Made by a program: the position numbers and the translations under genes. The notes under the pieces were generated by a model. That model had not been told where the DNA came from. It saw only the letters and a list, made by a program, of their open reading frames with translations, and searched no databases. From NCBI GenBank assembly GCA_002842695.1, contig PHDT01000013.1, positions 1-60,892 of the forward strand: a DNA stretch of 60,892 nt, in the 5' to 3' direction. This DNA is from Bacteroidetes bacterium HGW-Bacteroidetes-10. GTDB lineage: Bacteria > Bacteroidota > Bacteroidia > Bacteroidales > UBA932. Shown in pieces: positions 1-9,500 of the stretch (positions are counted from its first letter, which is position 1; every line of letters begins with the position of its first letter).

Positions 1-1133
1 GTTCCATTGGTGAGACCGGTTACTGTAATTGAACCGGCAGTACCGCTGCCTGTTAAACCACCCGGACTTGATGTTGCAGAGTAGCTTGTTATTTCAGAGC
101 CGCCATTATTAGGTGCAGTAAATGTCACCCTTGCCTGGGCATCTCCCATTGTGGCCGTACCAATTATTGGTGCATCCGGGGCAGTGGAGGCAGCCGTGGC
201 TTTATCGATAGCTACAACATATTTCTTGCCGCGAGAAAAGCCCCCATCAGGGGCTGCTTTGCTGATTGTCAAATAATTTGTACCATCAGATGAAAGACCA
301 ATTGTACAATTAGCTGTAGGTGTACCCGGATTGATAACCATATAGACCTTAGTATCGGTATTGGTTGCAGTTAGTGTGGCCGGAGTAGTTAACGTTACTA
401 CCGCTTCGCCTGATGTTCCCGTCTGGCTGGCAAGAGTATAGGCGACGTCTGTTGCAGGTGTTGCCTGGGTAATGTTTATTGTTCCACCGCTAAAAGCAAG
501 GGTGCTATTTGCTGAGAGTTTAACAGCCTTTAGTTGGCCTGTTCCTTTTATCTGAAACTCAAGAACTGTAAAAAGGTGGTTATATTTGAGATTTACCTCA
601 TTAGCCACGGCGTTGGTGTTAGCTGGCGATGTTACTGTGACTGGAGTGGCCACCATAAAGTCAAGGGAGCCTATGTGGTCAGTATTACCTGCCACTGATT
701 GTGTCTGATTAGCAGGTAATGTGACAGGAACAGCTGTTGCAGCCGGAGAACCCGTTGCATAAGGATAGTATGCATAAAATGTGTGGGAAGCGTTCGCTGC
801 ACCCCAATACATTGTTCCATTGAAGGCTGAACTTACTCCACTGTTTGCAGCAGTAAACTGTGTATTAATTATTGAAGATCCCATACCGCCTGAGGATGTA
901 CGAGCCTGAGAAGAGTAAATCCCAACTTTGTCTGTTGTCAGTATCCATGAAGTAACGAGTCCGTTGAGAGTAGTTTTTGTGGCTGCGTTTGCATCCGATC
1001 CTGTAATTAGGATTTTCTCAGACGTGACACCGGCAGCACCTCCTTCTGATTGCTCTTTAGCGCAAGAGGTAAAAGCGAGGATTAAAAGCAGTGAAAGTAT
1101 CGGAGTGATATTCTTGATAAATATATTTTTCAT
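1..1133 (-). CDS. fimbrillin-like lipoprotein with Fn3 domain (partial, C-terminus off the left edge)
   Basis: The reading frame is open from an ATG at 1133 to the window edge, giving about 377 visible residues. The N-terminus is a lipoprotein signal: Lys-rich start, hydrophobic core, then LAFTSC with the lipid-bearing Cys at residue 24. Residues about 40-310 are Thr/Ala/Ser-rich with the layout of fimbrillin-like (Mfa-like) domains, including a WGAANASHTFYAYYPY stretch and a KYNHLFTVLEF stretch. From about residue 318 (PDAPIIG) a fibronectin type III repeat begins, with GGSEITSY and ITVTGLTNG. Members of this family are surface lipoproteins or fimbrial subunits; the Fn3 part suggests an adhesin or a tip or anchor subunit rather than a bulk shaft subunit (inference). 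The gene lies 29 bp behind a 50-residue peptide gene, probably in one transcript. Confidence 0.85.
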   Translation of the reverse strand, partial: MKNIFIKNITPILSLLLILAFTSCAKEQSEGGAAGVTSEKILITGSDANAATKTTLNGLVTSWILTTDKVGIYSSQARTSSGGMGSSIINTQFTAANSGVSSAFNGTMYWGAANASHTFYAYYPYATGSPAATAVPVTLPANQTQSVAGNTDHIGSLDFMVATPVTVTSPANTNAVANEVNLKYNHLFTVLEFQIKGTGQLKAVKLSANSTLAFSGGTINITQATPATDVAYTLASQTGTSGEAVVTLTTPATLTATNTDTKVYMVINPGTPTANCTIGLSSDGTNYLTISKAAPDGGFSRGKKYVVAIDKATAASTAPDAPIIGTATMGDAQARVTFTAPNNGGSEITSYSATSSPGGLTGSGTAGSITVTGLTNG

Positions 1134-1162
1134 AAATAATCTGTTATTAATTCAATTAGTAA

Positions 1163-1315
1163 TTACCAGGCGCCCTCACCAAAGTCAGTGGCAGAATCGG
1201 CAAATCCCTTCTCTACTGAGACTTCAATTACCTCTATAAAAGGCGGTTCATAATTTGAGATTAAAGCAGATAATCCCCTCTTCTCGGTCAAATTGGCTGA
1301 GTTTGTATTTTCCAT
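1163..1315 (-). CDS. small 50-residue protein of unknown function preceding the fimbrillin-like gene
   Basis: An ATG at 1315 opens a 50-codon frame ending in TAA at 1163. The product starts MENTNSANLTEKRG, has no signal peptide, is acidic, and has a middle segment PFIEVIEVSVEKGF and a C-terminus DFGEGAW. From general familiarity, short Bacteroidales proteins with an IEVIEhxVEKGF-like core and a Gly-rich end finishing in Trp do occur beside fimbrillin-type or secreted-protein genes, but I know of no assigned function. Support for it being real: it sits immediately upstream (29 bp) of the lipoprotein gene in the same direction, a promoter-like sequence lies about 60 bp upstream, and the composition is protein-like. 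A secreted peptide, a precursor peptide or an assembly factor are all open options. Confidence 0.6.
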   Translation of the reverse strand: MENTNSANLTEKRGLSALISNYEPPFIEVIEVSVEKGFADSATDFGEGAW

Positions 1316-1372
1316 ATCAAGGTTTTAATAACTGAATTACTGAATTTAAAGCAGACTTGTTTTAAATTTGAA

Positions 1373-1402
1373 TAAAGATAGAGGTAATAAATTAAAAAAC
1401 AA
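1373..1402 (-). promoter_or_regulatory. candidate Bacteroidetes promoter for the peptide-fimbrillin pair
   Basis: On the minus strand a TTG (1400-1402) is followed after 19 nt by TATCTTTA (1373-1380), one base off the TAnnTTTG -7 element. Transcription would begin near 1367, about 50 nt before the ATG at 1315. The placement supports the peptide gene being first in the transcript. Confidence 0.4.
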
Positions 1403-1552
1403 GCAGAAGCCTTGTAAATATTGACATTTCTCCATTTATTTTTCATGTTTTGTCATCCGGCATATTGCCTGTCAGTTTTTACGATTTAATTAAAAAATTA
1501 AATTATTTTTACGCTTTATATTACTGAATCAAATAATATCAATAAATAATCT

Positions 1553-3619
1553 ATGAAAAGTAAACTAATTGCCATGTTAATTTCTACAGCTGCCCTTGCT
1601 GCATCCTGCGGAGAAAACGCAGAAAAGCAGGCAGCACCAATAACAAAAAGCACCATCACTGTTGAGAACGGCAGGCTCACTCCTGAGGTTATGCACAGTA
1701 TGGGAAAACTCTCAGACCCGCAGGTATCACCGGACGGAGGCGAAATTCTGTATGGTGTCGCCTACACAAGTATTCCTGAAAACAAGAACAACAGGGAACT
1801 CTTTGTTATGAAGGCCGATGGCTCTGATATCCGTCAGCTTACCACCTCTGCAGGAAGCGAAAACAACGCAAGGTGGATTAACGACGGAAAAGAGATAGCC
1901 TACCTTTCGGGCAGCCAGATATGGATAATGGGGAAGGATGGCTCAAAAGCCAGAAAAATAAGCGACTACGAGCCGGGGATAAATGAATTCACATTCTCTC
2001 CGGATGGCAGCAAGATTCTCTTTGTAAGTGATGTAAAGGCCGACAAAAAAGCTGCAGATGTCTGGCCTGATCTTGACAAGGCAAACGGAAGAATGATCTC
2101 AGATCTTATGTACCGCCACTGGGACCATTTTGTTGAGACAATTCCACACTCTTTCATTGCAGATTTCGATGGCAAGGAACTTGCCAACATTACAGATATT
2201 CTTGATGGTGAAATGTTCGAGCTCCCTACTATGCCATTTGGCGGAGTTGACCAGCTCAGCTGGAGTCCGGACGGAACAAAGATTATCTATGCATGTCGTA
2301 AGGTTACAGGTAAAGAGTATGCATACTCAACAAATACTGACATCTACCTCTATGACATAGCAGCAAAGAGTCATGAAAACCTCACAGAGGGAATGATGGG
2401 TTACGACACAGACCCGCAGTTCTCTCCTGACGGAAAGAGCATTGCATGGATCTCAATGGAGCGTGCAGGCTTTGAAGCCGATAAAAAACGCCTCTTTACC
2501 ATGGACCTGGAGAGTCGTGAGAAGAGAGAACTTACTACCGATTACCCATACAATGTTGAAAGCATAACATGGATGGCAGACGGCTCCGGTATTTATTTCA
2601 ACTCATGCGTTAAGGCACTTACAGGAATCTACCAGGTAAACCTTGCAGACAAGGCTATCAGAAAGGTGGTTGAAGATCAGTTTGATTTTGACGGTGTTCA
2701 GCTGGCCGGGGATAAACTCATTGGCACCTTCAAGAGTATGTCTATGCCTAACGAAATAGCTTCAATTGATCCTGCAGCAGGAACATATACTCAGATTAGC
2801 TTTGAAAACAAGCACCTTCTTGACCAGATCAAAATGGGTAAGGTTGAGGAAAAATGGGTTAAAACTGTTGACGGAAAGGATATGCATATGTGGGTAGTTT
2901 ACCCTCCTGATTTTGATTCATCAAAGGTATACCCTGCCCTTCTCTTCTGCCTTGGCGGACCTCAGGGCACCCTGAGCCAGAACTGGTCATACAGATGGAA
3001 CTTTCAGCTTATGGCTGCACAAGATTATATAGTAATCCTTCCAAACAGAAGAGGCACAACAGCATTCGGTCAGGAGTGGACAGACCAGATTTCCGGAGAC
3101 TACATTGGTCTAAACATGCAGGATTATTTCACATCAGTTAAGGAGCTCAAAAAGGAGAAATATGTAGGAAAAGTAGGTGCAGTGGGAGCAAGCTACGGTG
3201 GATACTCTGTTTATTACCTTGCAGGTATTCACAAGGGAGTGTTCTCTGCATTCGTTTCTCACGCAGGCATTTTCAATCAGGAGCATATGTACATGACAAC
3301 TGAGGAGTTATGGTTTCCGCACTGGGACAACGGCGGAGCACCATGGGACGATAATCCTGTTGCAAACAGACATTATGCAAACTCTCCTCACAAGCTTGTA
3401 AAGAACTGGGACACCCCTATTCTTATTACTCACGGCGAGATGGACTACAGGGTACCGGTAGATCAGGGAATGGCAGCGTTCAATGCAGCAAAGGCTCTTG
3501 GTGTACCATCCGAGATGCTTCTCTTCCCGGGCGAAAACCACTGGATTCTCAAACCGCAGAACAGTATTCAGTGGAACAGAATCTATTTTGCATGGCTTGA
3601 CAAATGGCTTAAGAACTAA
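1553..3619 (+). CDS. S9 family dipeptidyl peptidase, DPP5-like, lipoprotein
   Basis: This 688-residue serine exopeptidase removes dipeptides from oligopeptides. The first 20 residues are a lipoprotein signal ending LAASC, so it is probably membrane-anchored facing the periplasm. Residues about 45-420 are WD40/PD40-type propeller repeats (for example SPDGGEILYG, FSPDGSKILFVSD, WSPDGTKIIYA). Residues about 430-688 are the alpha/beta hydrolase: nucleophile Ser547 in GASYGGY, Asp631 in HGEMDYRVP and His663 in GENHW. Length and triad spacing match dipeptidyl peptidase 5 of Porphyromonas (S9C), which prefers hydrophobic or Ala residues at P1. The next gene, 17 bp downstream, is a second S9 peptidase. 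Family assignment is secure; the DPP5 subtype is inference. Confidence 0.9.
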   Translation: MKSKLIAMLISTAALAASCGENAEKQAAPITKSTITVENGRLTPEVMHSMGKLSDPQVSPDGGEILYGVAYTSIPENKNNRELFVMKADGSDIRQLTTSAGSENNARWINDGKEIAYLSGSQIWIMGKDGSKARKISDYEPGINEFTFSPDGSKILFVSDVKADKKAADVWPDLDKANGRMISDLMYRHWDHFVETIPHSFIADFDGKELANITDILDGEMFELPTMPFGGVDQLSWSPDGTKIIYACRKVTGKEYAYSTNTDIYLYDIAAKSHENLTEGMMGYDTDPQFSPDGKSIAWISMERAGFEADKKRLFTMDLESREKRELTTDYPYNVESITWMADGSGIYFNSCVKALTGIYQVNLADKAIRKVVEDQFDFDGVQLAGDKLIGTFKSMSMPNEIASIDPAAGTYTQISFENKHLLDQIKMGKVEEKWVKTVDGKDMHMWVVYPPDFDSSKVYPALLFCLGGPQGTLSQNWSYRWNFQLMAAQDYIVILPNRRGTTAFGQEWTDQISGDYIGLNMQDYFTSVKELKKEKYVGKVGAVGASYGGYSVYYLAGIHKGVFSAFVSHAGIFNQEHMYMTTEELWFPHWDNGGAPWDDNPVANRHYANSPHKLVKNWDTPILITHGEMDYRVPVDQGMAAFNAAKALGVPSEMLLFPGENHWILKPQNSIQWNRIYFAWLDKWLKN

Positions 3620-3636
3620 ACCCCAACAATAATAAT

Positions 3637-6474
3637 ATGAAAAAAACTCTATTCACGGCAACCTTGCTCGCTCTGGCAACTTTGACTTTTGCACAGAAAA
3701 AGCCTCTTGACCACTCTGTCTATGACGGATGGAAAAGCATAAGCGGACTCAGCACTACCAATGACGGAAAATTCTCGGTTTTTCAGGTAAATGCTCAGGA
3801 GGGCGATGGATATCTTCTTTTTCTGAACAATGCATCTTTGACAAAGGACTCAATTGCAAGAGGCAGCTCGGCAAGAGTTACCGAAAACGATAAATATGCA
3901 GTTTTCTCAATCAAGCCCCTCTTTGCTCAGACAAAGGCGGCAAAGCTTAAGAAAGCCAAACCAGATCAGATGCCTAAGGATACTCTGGCAATTTACAACC
4001 TCACAACAAAGGAACTTAAAAAAATTCCGCACCTGAAGGGATTCAAAATGGGAAAATGGGCAAAGAATTATGTTGCCTTCCAGACCACTCCTCCGGCAGA
4101 TACAGCAAAATCGAAGAAACCAGTAAAGAAAGACAAGGACGAGGGAAGTGACCTTATGGTATACACTTTTGCTACGGGCAAGACAGATACCCTTAAGCTG
4201 GTATCTGACTACAGCTTTTCAACAGGCGGAGATACACTGTTTGTAACAACCAGACCAAATTCAAAGGATTCGGTTAACAAGGCGGGATTGTATATGTATC
4301 TTCCCGCAACAGGTCTCAGAACAGCCATGTTCAACCACGATCTGAAACAGAGCGTGAAACTTCCTGAGGTAAGTGAAGATAACAGCAGGATGGTCTTCTA
4401 TGCAAAACTCGACACAACTAAAAAGAATAAAGATAAATTTATCTCAATTCTTGAATACAGAGCATCTTACCCCCAGGCTAAGGTTATTATTGATAACTCA
4501 CTGGAAGGACTTCCAAAAGATATGTCCATAAGTGAGAACAGATCGCTTCAGTTCAGCAAGCAGGGTACCAGGCTCTTCTTTGGGATTGCTCCGGTAATGG
4601 CAGAGAAGGATACTTCCATTGCAGATTCAGAGGTTGCAAAACTGGATATCTGGCACTATGCAGAGCCATACAATCAGCCTATGCAGCTCCTCAACCTCTC
4701 AAGAGAACTTAAGAAAAGCTACCTGAGCAAGATTGAACTGGATGGCGAAAAGTCATTTGTCCAACTGGGCAAAGAGGAGTATAATCCTGTTGTTACAGCC
4801 GACTGGTCTTCAGATATTGCTTATGCTGTATCTGATTATGAATACCGACTTGAATCGCAATGGTCTGCTAATCCAAGAAGAGACCTGTATGTTATTGATG
4901 TAAAAACCGGAAAGAGTACAAAAGTAGTTGCCGACACATATATGAGTAACATTACCTCTTCCCCTGACGGAAATTTCCTTGCATGGTACAATAACGCAGA
5001 GAAGCAGTGGTACTCTTATGAGTTTGCTAACGGTAACACTATAAACATTACAAAGGGAATCAATGTCTCTTTTGCCGATGAAATTCACGACTCACCTTCG
5101 ATGGCATCATCTTATGGTCATGGCGGATGGGCAGAGGGCGACAAGGCAATATTTATTTATGACAGATATGACATCTGGCAGTTAGACCCAAGAGGAGCAG
5201 TTCCGGCAATCAACTTTACTGACGGAATGGGAAGGGCAGAGAGAAAAACATTCAGAATAACCAGACCGGAAAACACAATCTCCATGCCTATGGCGATGAG
5301 AGGAATGGGTGGCGCTCCCGAAGCAGTTAATCTTAAGAAGATTGTTTACTTTACTGCATTTGACAACGTTTCCAAAGGCAACGGTTATTACTTTAAGGAT
5401 CTGTCAAAGAAAAAACCTGAAATGAAGCAGTGGGTTCTTGAGCCTGTGACCTTTGCAAGTATAAGCAAAGCTAAAAATGCAAATGTTGTGGCTTTTGTTA
5501 AAAGTAACTTCACAACCTCTCCCGAAGTGTGGATTACAAAAGACAATTTCAAGACTCAGTCGTGCATTACAGACATTAATCCTCAGCAGAGAGACTACAA
5601 CTGGGGAACTGTTGAGCTTGTAAACTGGAAATCTGCAAACGGGCTGGAGCTCGAAGGTCTTCTTTACAAACCGGAGAACTTCAATCCTGCCAAAAAATAT
5701 CCAATGATTGTATATTTCTACGAAAGAAACTCAGATCTTCTTCATGCATACAGGGCACCGGCACCAAGCCGCTCTACAATTAACATCCCTTACTTTGTAA
5801 GTAATGAATATATTGTATTTGTTCCGGATATCGCATACGAGATTGGACATCCGGGCAAAAGTGCAATCGACTGTATTGTTCCGGGAGTTAAAATGCTTTG
5901 TCAAAACTCCTGGATTGACAGTGAAAATGTAGCTATTCAGGGACAGAGCTGGGGTGGATATCAGGTTGCCTACATGGTTACACAGCCTCAGACATTTAAA
6001 TGGAAAGCAGCAGGAGCCGGTGCTCCGGTTGCAAACATGACAAGTGCATACGGAGGAATCCGCTGGGGTTCAGGAATGGTAAGACAGTTCCAGTATGAGC
6101 ATACTCAAAGTCGTCTAGGAAAAACTCCATGGGAGGCTCTAGATCTCTATATTGAAAACTCTCCGCTCTTCTTCGCAGACAAAATTGAGACTCCAGTTCT
6201 TATCATGCATAATGATGCAGATGACGCAGTTCCATGGTATCAGGGTATTGAATACTTCACTGCACTCAAGCGTCTGGGCAAACCGGCATGGCTGCTTCAG
6301 TATAACAAGGAGGTGCATAATCTTGCAAACAGGGTTAATGCCAAGGACCTTAGTATAAGACTGGCACAGTTCTTTGATCACTTTCTTAAAGGCGCACCTA
6401 TGCCTGTATGGATGAAGTACGGAGTACCGGCAACTTCAAAGGGTATAGACTGGGGATATGAACTTGTAAAATAA
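3637..6474 (+). CDS. S9 family prolyl oligopeptidase-like peptidase, exported
   Basis: A 945-residue serine peptidase with a Sec signal peptide (MKKTLFTATLLALATLTFAQ). The N-terminal two thirds form an irregular propeller with an inserted Lys-rich charged segment (about residues 155-170, KSKKPVKKDKDEG). The C-terminal hydrolase carries the triad: Ser771 in GQSWGGY, Asp862 in HNDADDAVP and His894 in KEVHNL. It is longer than DPP4/DPP5 (about 700 residues), matching the large Bacteroidetes S9 proteins usually annotated only as prolyl oligopeptidase family. It probably acts on peptides in the periplasm together with the preceding gene, with which it shares direction and a 17-bp gap. A perfect terminator follows, so the two peptidases likely form one unit. 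The substrate cannot be read from sequence. Confidence 0.88.
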   Translation: MKKTLFTATLLALATLTFAQKKPLDHSVYDGWKSISGLSTTNDGKFSVFQVNAQEGDGYLLFLNNASLTKDSIARGSSARVTENDKYAVFSIKPLFAQTKAAKLKKAKPDQMPKDTLAIYNLTTKELKKIPHLKGFKMGKWAKNYVAFQTTPPADTAKSKKPVKKDKDEGSDLMVYTFATGKTDTLKLVSDYSFSTGGDTLFVTTRPNSKDSVNKAGLYMYLPATGLRTAMFNHDLKQSVKLPEVSEDNSRMVFYAKLDTTKKNKDKFISILEYRASYPQAKVIIDNSLEGLPKDMSISENRSLQFSKQGTRLFFGIAPVMAEKDTSIADSEVAKLDIWHYAEPYNQPMQLLNLSRELKKSYLSKIELDGEKSFVQLGKEEYNPVVTADWSSDIAYAVSDYEYRLESQWSANPRRDLYVIDVKTGKSTKVVADTYMSNITSSPDGNFLAWYNNAEKQWYSYEFANGNTINITKGINVSFADEIHDSPSMASSYGHGGWAEGDKAIFIYDRYDIWQLDPRGAVPAINFTDGMGRAERKTFRITRPENTISMPMAMRGMGGAPEAVNLKKIVYFTAFDNVSKGNGYYFKDLSKKKPEMKQWVLEPVTFASISKAKNANVVAFVKSNFTTSPEVWITKDNFKTQSCITDINPQQRDYNWGTVELVNWKSANGLELEGLLYKPENFNPAKKYPMIVYFYERNSDLLHAYRAPAPSRSTINIPYFVSNEYIVFVPDIAYEIGHPGKSAIDCIVPGVKMLCQNSWIDSENVAIQGQSWGGYQVAYMVTQPQTFKWKAAGAGAPVANMTSAYGGIRWGSGMVRQFQYEHTQSRLGKTPWEALDLYIENSPLFFADKIETPVLIMHNDADDAVPWYQGIEYFTALKRLGKPAWLLQYNKEVHNLANRVNAKDLSIRLAQFFDHFLKGAPMPVWMKYGVPATSKGIDWGYELVK

Positions 6475-6520
6475 ATAATCAGATTGCTTTTATAAAAGTA
6501 TCTGAAATATTATGGTAAGA

Positions 6521-6556
6521 AAACACAAACCTGTTAGTTCGGGTTTGTGTTTTTTT
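6521..6556 (+). terminator. intrinsic terminator after the S9 peptidase pair
   Basis: An 11-bp perfect stem (AAACACAAACC, 6521-6531, with GGTTTGTGTTT, 6542-6552) closes a 10-nt loop and is followed by a T run. It separates the peptidase unit from the sensor kinases. The stem core AAACACAAAC recurs in the terminator at 35432. Confidence 0.85.
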
Positions 6557-6558
6557 CT

Positions 6559-6566
6559 TAAATTTG
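6559..6566 (+). promoter_or_regulatory. -7 promoter element TAAATTTG before the first sensor kinase
   Basis: An exact match to the Bacteroidetes -7 consensus TAnnTTTG, 21 nt before the ATG at 6588. No convincing TTG lies at the -33 distance, since that position falls in the preceding terminator loop. The in-frame TTG at 6564 lies inside this element, which argues against it as a start codon. Confidence 0.45.
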
Positions 6567-6587
6567 CCTGAATTAGAATTAGTTGAT

Positions 6588-9500
6588 ATGAAGGCTTCTG
6601 TAGGTTCACAAATTAAAACGGTTCTCATATTGCTGGGATTCTTTTTTGCGGCTGAATCATGCCGGTCCGGCAAAGAATACAGTCATGAGAAAATTGCAGC
6701 ACCAAGGGTTGTGAAGGTGTCCGGACACAAGATATCTGCAGACAGTATATCATTACCAGCACCTTTGCCTGCAGGAGATCCGATTATTGTTACAGTTGGC
6801 AAATTAAGAGAGAACGTTCCCGAAACCAATATCAAACTGGCCGGTTTGCCTGAAACTCTAATTGTTACAGAACCCGTTAAAAAAACCATTGGTATTAATA
6901 GTCCTGATGCACCTGTAATAACAACTGTTAAGGAGGTCCCTGTTTTTTGCAAAGCTCCGGAAATGGTTCTTGCAAAAGATGCATACATTAAAGATATTAA
7001 TCCGCATAATTTTAGTAGTTATAGTAAATTACAAGGACTCAGGCATGATCAGGTAAGGGCTCTTATCGAAGACAATCTGGGGAATCTGTGGCTTGGCACA
7101 GACGACGGACTTACCAGATTCGACGGAAAATATTTTTCACACTACACAACAGAGCAGGGGCTGAATAACAATCTTATCCTCTCTCTTATCCAGGACTCAA
7201 AAGGCAATATCTGGTTCGGGACATTCAGGGGTGGGGTAACCCGCTACGACGGAATGAATCTTACAACCTTTTCTGCCTCTTCCGGTCTCCCAAGCGATAT
7301 AGTTAACAGCATTTTTGAAGACAACACGGGAAAAATCTGGATTGGAACAGGCGGTGGTGTATGTGTATACGACGGCAAGTACATAACAACATATACAACG
7401 GCTCAGGGGTTGTGCGGAAATGATGTAAGGGCAATAAATCAGGATAATAAAGGCAACATCTGGATTGCAACCAACGGAGGTGGGTTGTCATTATTTGACG
7501 GAAAATCTTTTACTTCCTATACTGAAAAAGAGGGATTTGCGAATAATTTCACAGCTTCTCTATACAAAGACAAGGCTGGAAATATGTGGATTGGCGCAAC
7601 CAATTCTGGTGTTATTAAGTTTGACGGAAAGAGTTTTACACACTATACCAAAAAAACAGGGTTGGGCAGCAATTCCATACGTACCATTATGGAAGATAAT
7701 ACCGGCAATCTTTGGTTTGGGACTACTGATGCCGGACTCACTATGTTTGACGGAAAGTTTTTCCATCAGTTCAATATGAAAGAGGGACTTGGGTCTGACT
7801 ATATCCGCAGCTCACTTCAGGATTCCAACGGAAATATATGGTTTGGGACCAGAATGGCAGGCCTTACAAGATATGAGGGAAACAAATTCACTCACATGAC
7901 CGAAAACGAGGGTCTGAGCAATAACCGTGTAATGAATATTCTTGAAGACAAGGATGGTAATATGTGGTTTGCAACATTTGGTGGTTATGTCTCAATTGTT
8001 GGCACAAAAGAGATTGACAGCGTTAAAAGAAAGGTATTCAAACTTTTCGGCAGCAAAGAGGGCTTGAAGAGCAGCAGAATTTACAGTTTACTTCAGGACG
8101 ATTCAGGCAATATCTGGTTTGGAACTGACGGAGGCGGCGTAACTAAGTTCGACGGAAAGAAGACATACACATACACAAAGGAGCAAGGACTTGCAGATGA
8201 TGCCATAAGAACAGTTTTCCAGGCCAAAAGCGGTAAAATGTGGTTTGCTACTTATGGTGCAGGCCTGTCAGTATTTGACGGAAAGCATTTCACGAATTTC
8301 ACAACAGCCAACGGGCTAAGCAGTAACAACATTCTTTCCATATTCCAGGACAGTCGCGGTACAATCTGGCTTGGAACAGACGGCGGAGGTGTTATGGCAT
8401 ATAAAAATGACACTATCACACATTATACACAAAAACAGAACTTTTTCAGCAACACTGTCTACAGCATAGCAGAAGATAAACAGGGAGACATCTGGTTTGG
8501 CACGGGGGGAGCAGGACTGGTGAAATATGATGGTGAAAATTTCGTACAATATGCAGAAGAGAGCGGGCTTAACAATAACCATGTTCTAAGCATGATTATC
8601 GGCAAATATGGGAACATCTGGGCCGGAACCAGATTTGGCATTAATTTCGTTCATAATCAAGATGTCAGTGAGGCAAAGGATACAAGCAAAATATTGAAAA
8701 TTGTAAGTTACAACTTCGAAGACGGATTTATTGGAATTGGTTGTAATTTAGATGCAATTGGCGGTCAAAGCGATGGCACAATGTGGGTTGGTACAACCGA
8801 CAGGCTTACTGCATATCATGGTAAAAAAGAGAAACAGGATTTTGTTGAACCTAATCTGCAGATAACAGCTCTTCAGTTGTTTCACGAAGATATTCCCTGG
8901 TCACTCCTTCACAGGCAGAAGGATACATCAATTACACTTCACAACGGGGTAGAGATTGGCAGGTTTCATTTTAGCGAAATTTCCAGATGGTATGGCCTTC
9001 CTAAAGATCTTAAACTCTCTTATAAACACAACTATCTTAGTTTCAACTTTATTGGAATTACCCAGTCCCACATCAATAAAATCAATTATGATTATATGCT
9101 TGAGGGAATGGATAAAAGCTGGAGTTCGCACACAACAAGAACTGAAGTTACATATGGTAATCTGCCGCCCGGTAAATACAAATTCAGAGTAAGAGCTATC
9201 AGACAGGACGGGACTCCGGGAAATGAACAGTCATACAGCTTTACAATCACCCCTCCCTGGTGGAAAACCTGGACATTTTATTTCGCTCTTGCCGGTTTGA
9301 TTATATTTCTTGTTTTGTTGCTCATGAGGCAAAGGGAGCGCAGCCTCGTTCATGACAAGGATCTTCTTGAGAAGAAGGTAAAAGAACAGACTTCTGAACT
9401 TACACAAAAGAATCAGGAACTTCAGATGACAAATATGGAGAAGGACAAACTATTCTCTATCATAGCGCATGACCTCAGAGGGCCTTTCAGCAGTTTCCTT

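Noticed and set aside
928..1239. 103-codon plus-strand frame at the left end
   Set aside because: It is antisense to the fimbrillin-like lipoprotein, which has a clear lipobox and domain pattern; the plus-strand frame has none.
7000..9000. Repeated DNA in the sensor genes as a possible tandem repeat array
   Set aside because: The periodicity (about 130-140 bp) is explained by the protein-level Reg_prop repeats; the DNA itself is well diverged.
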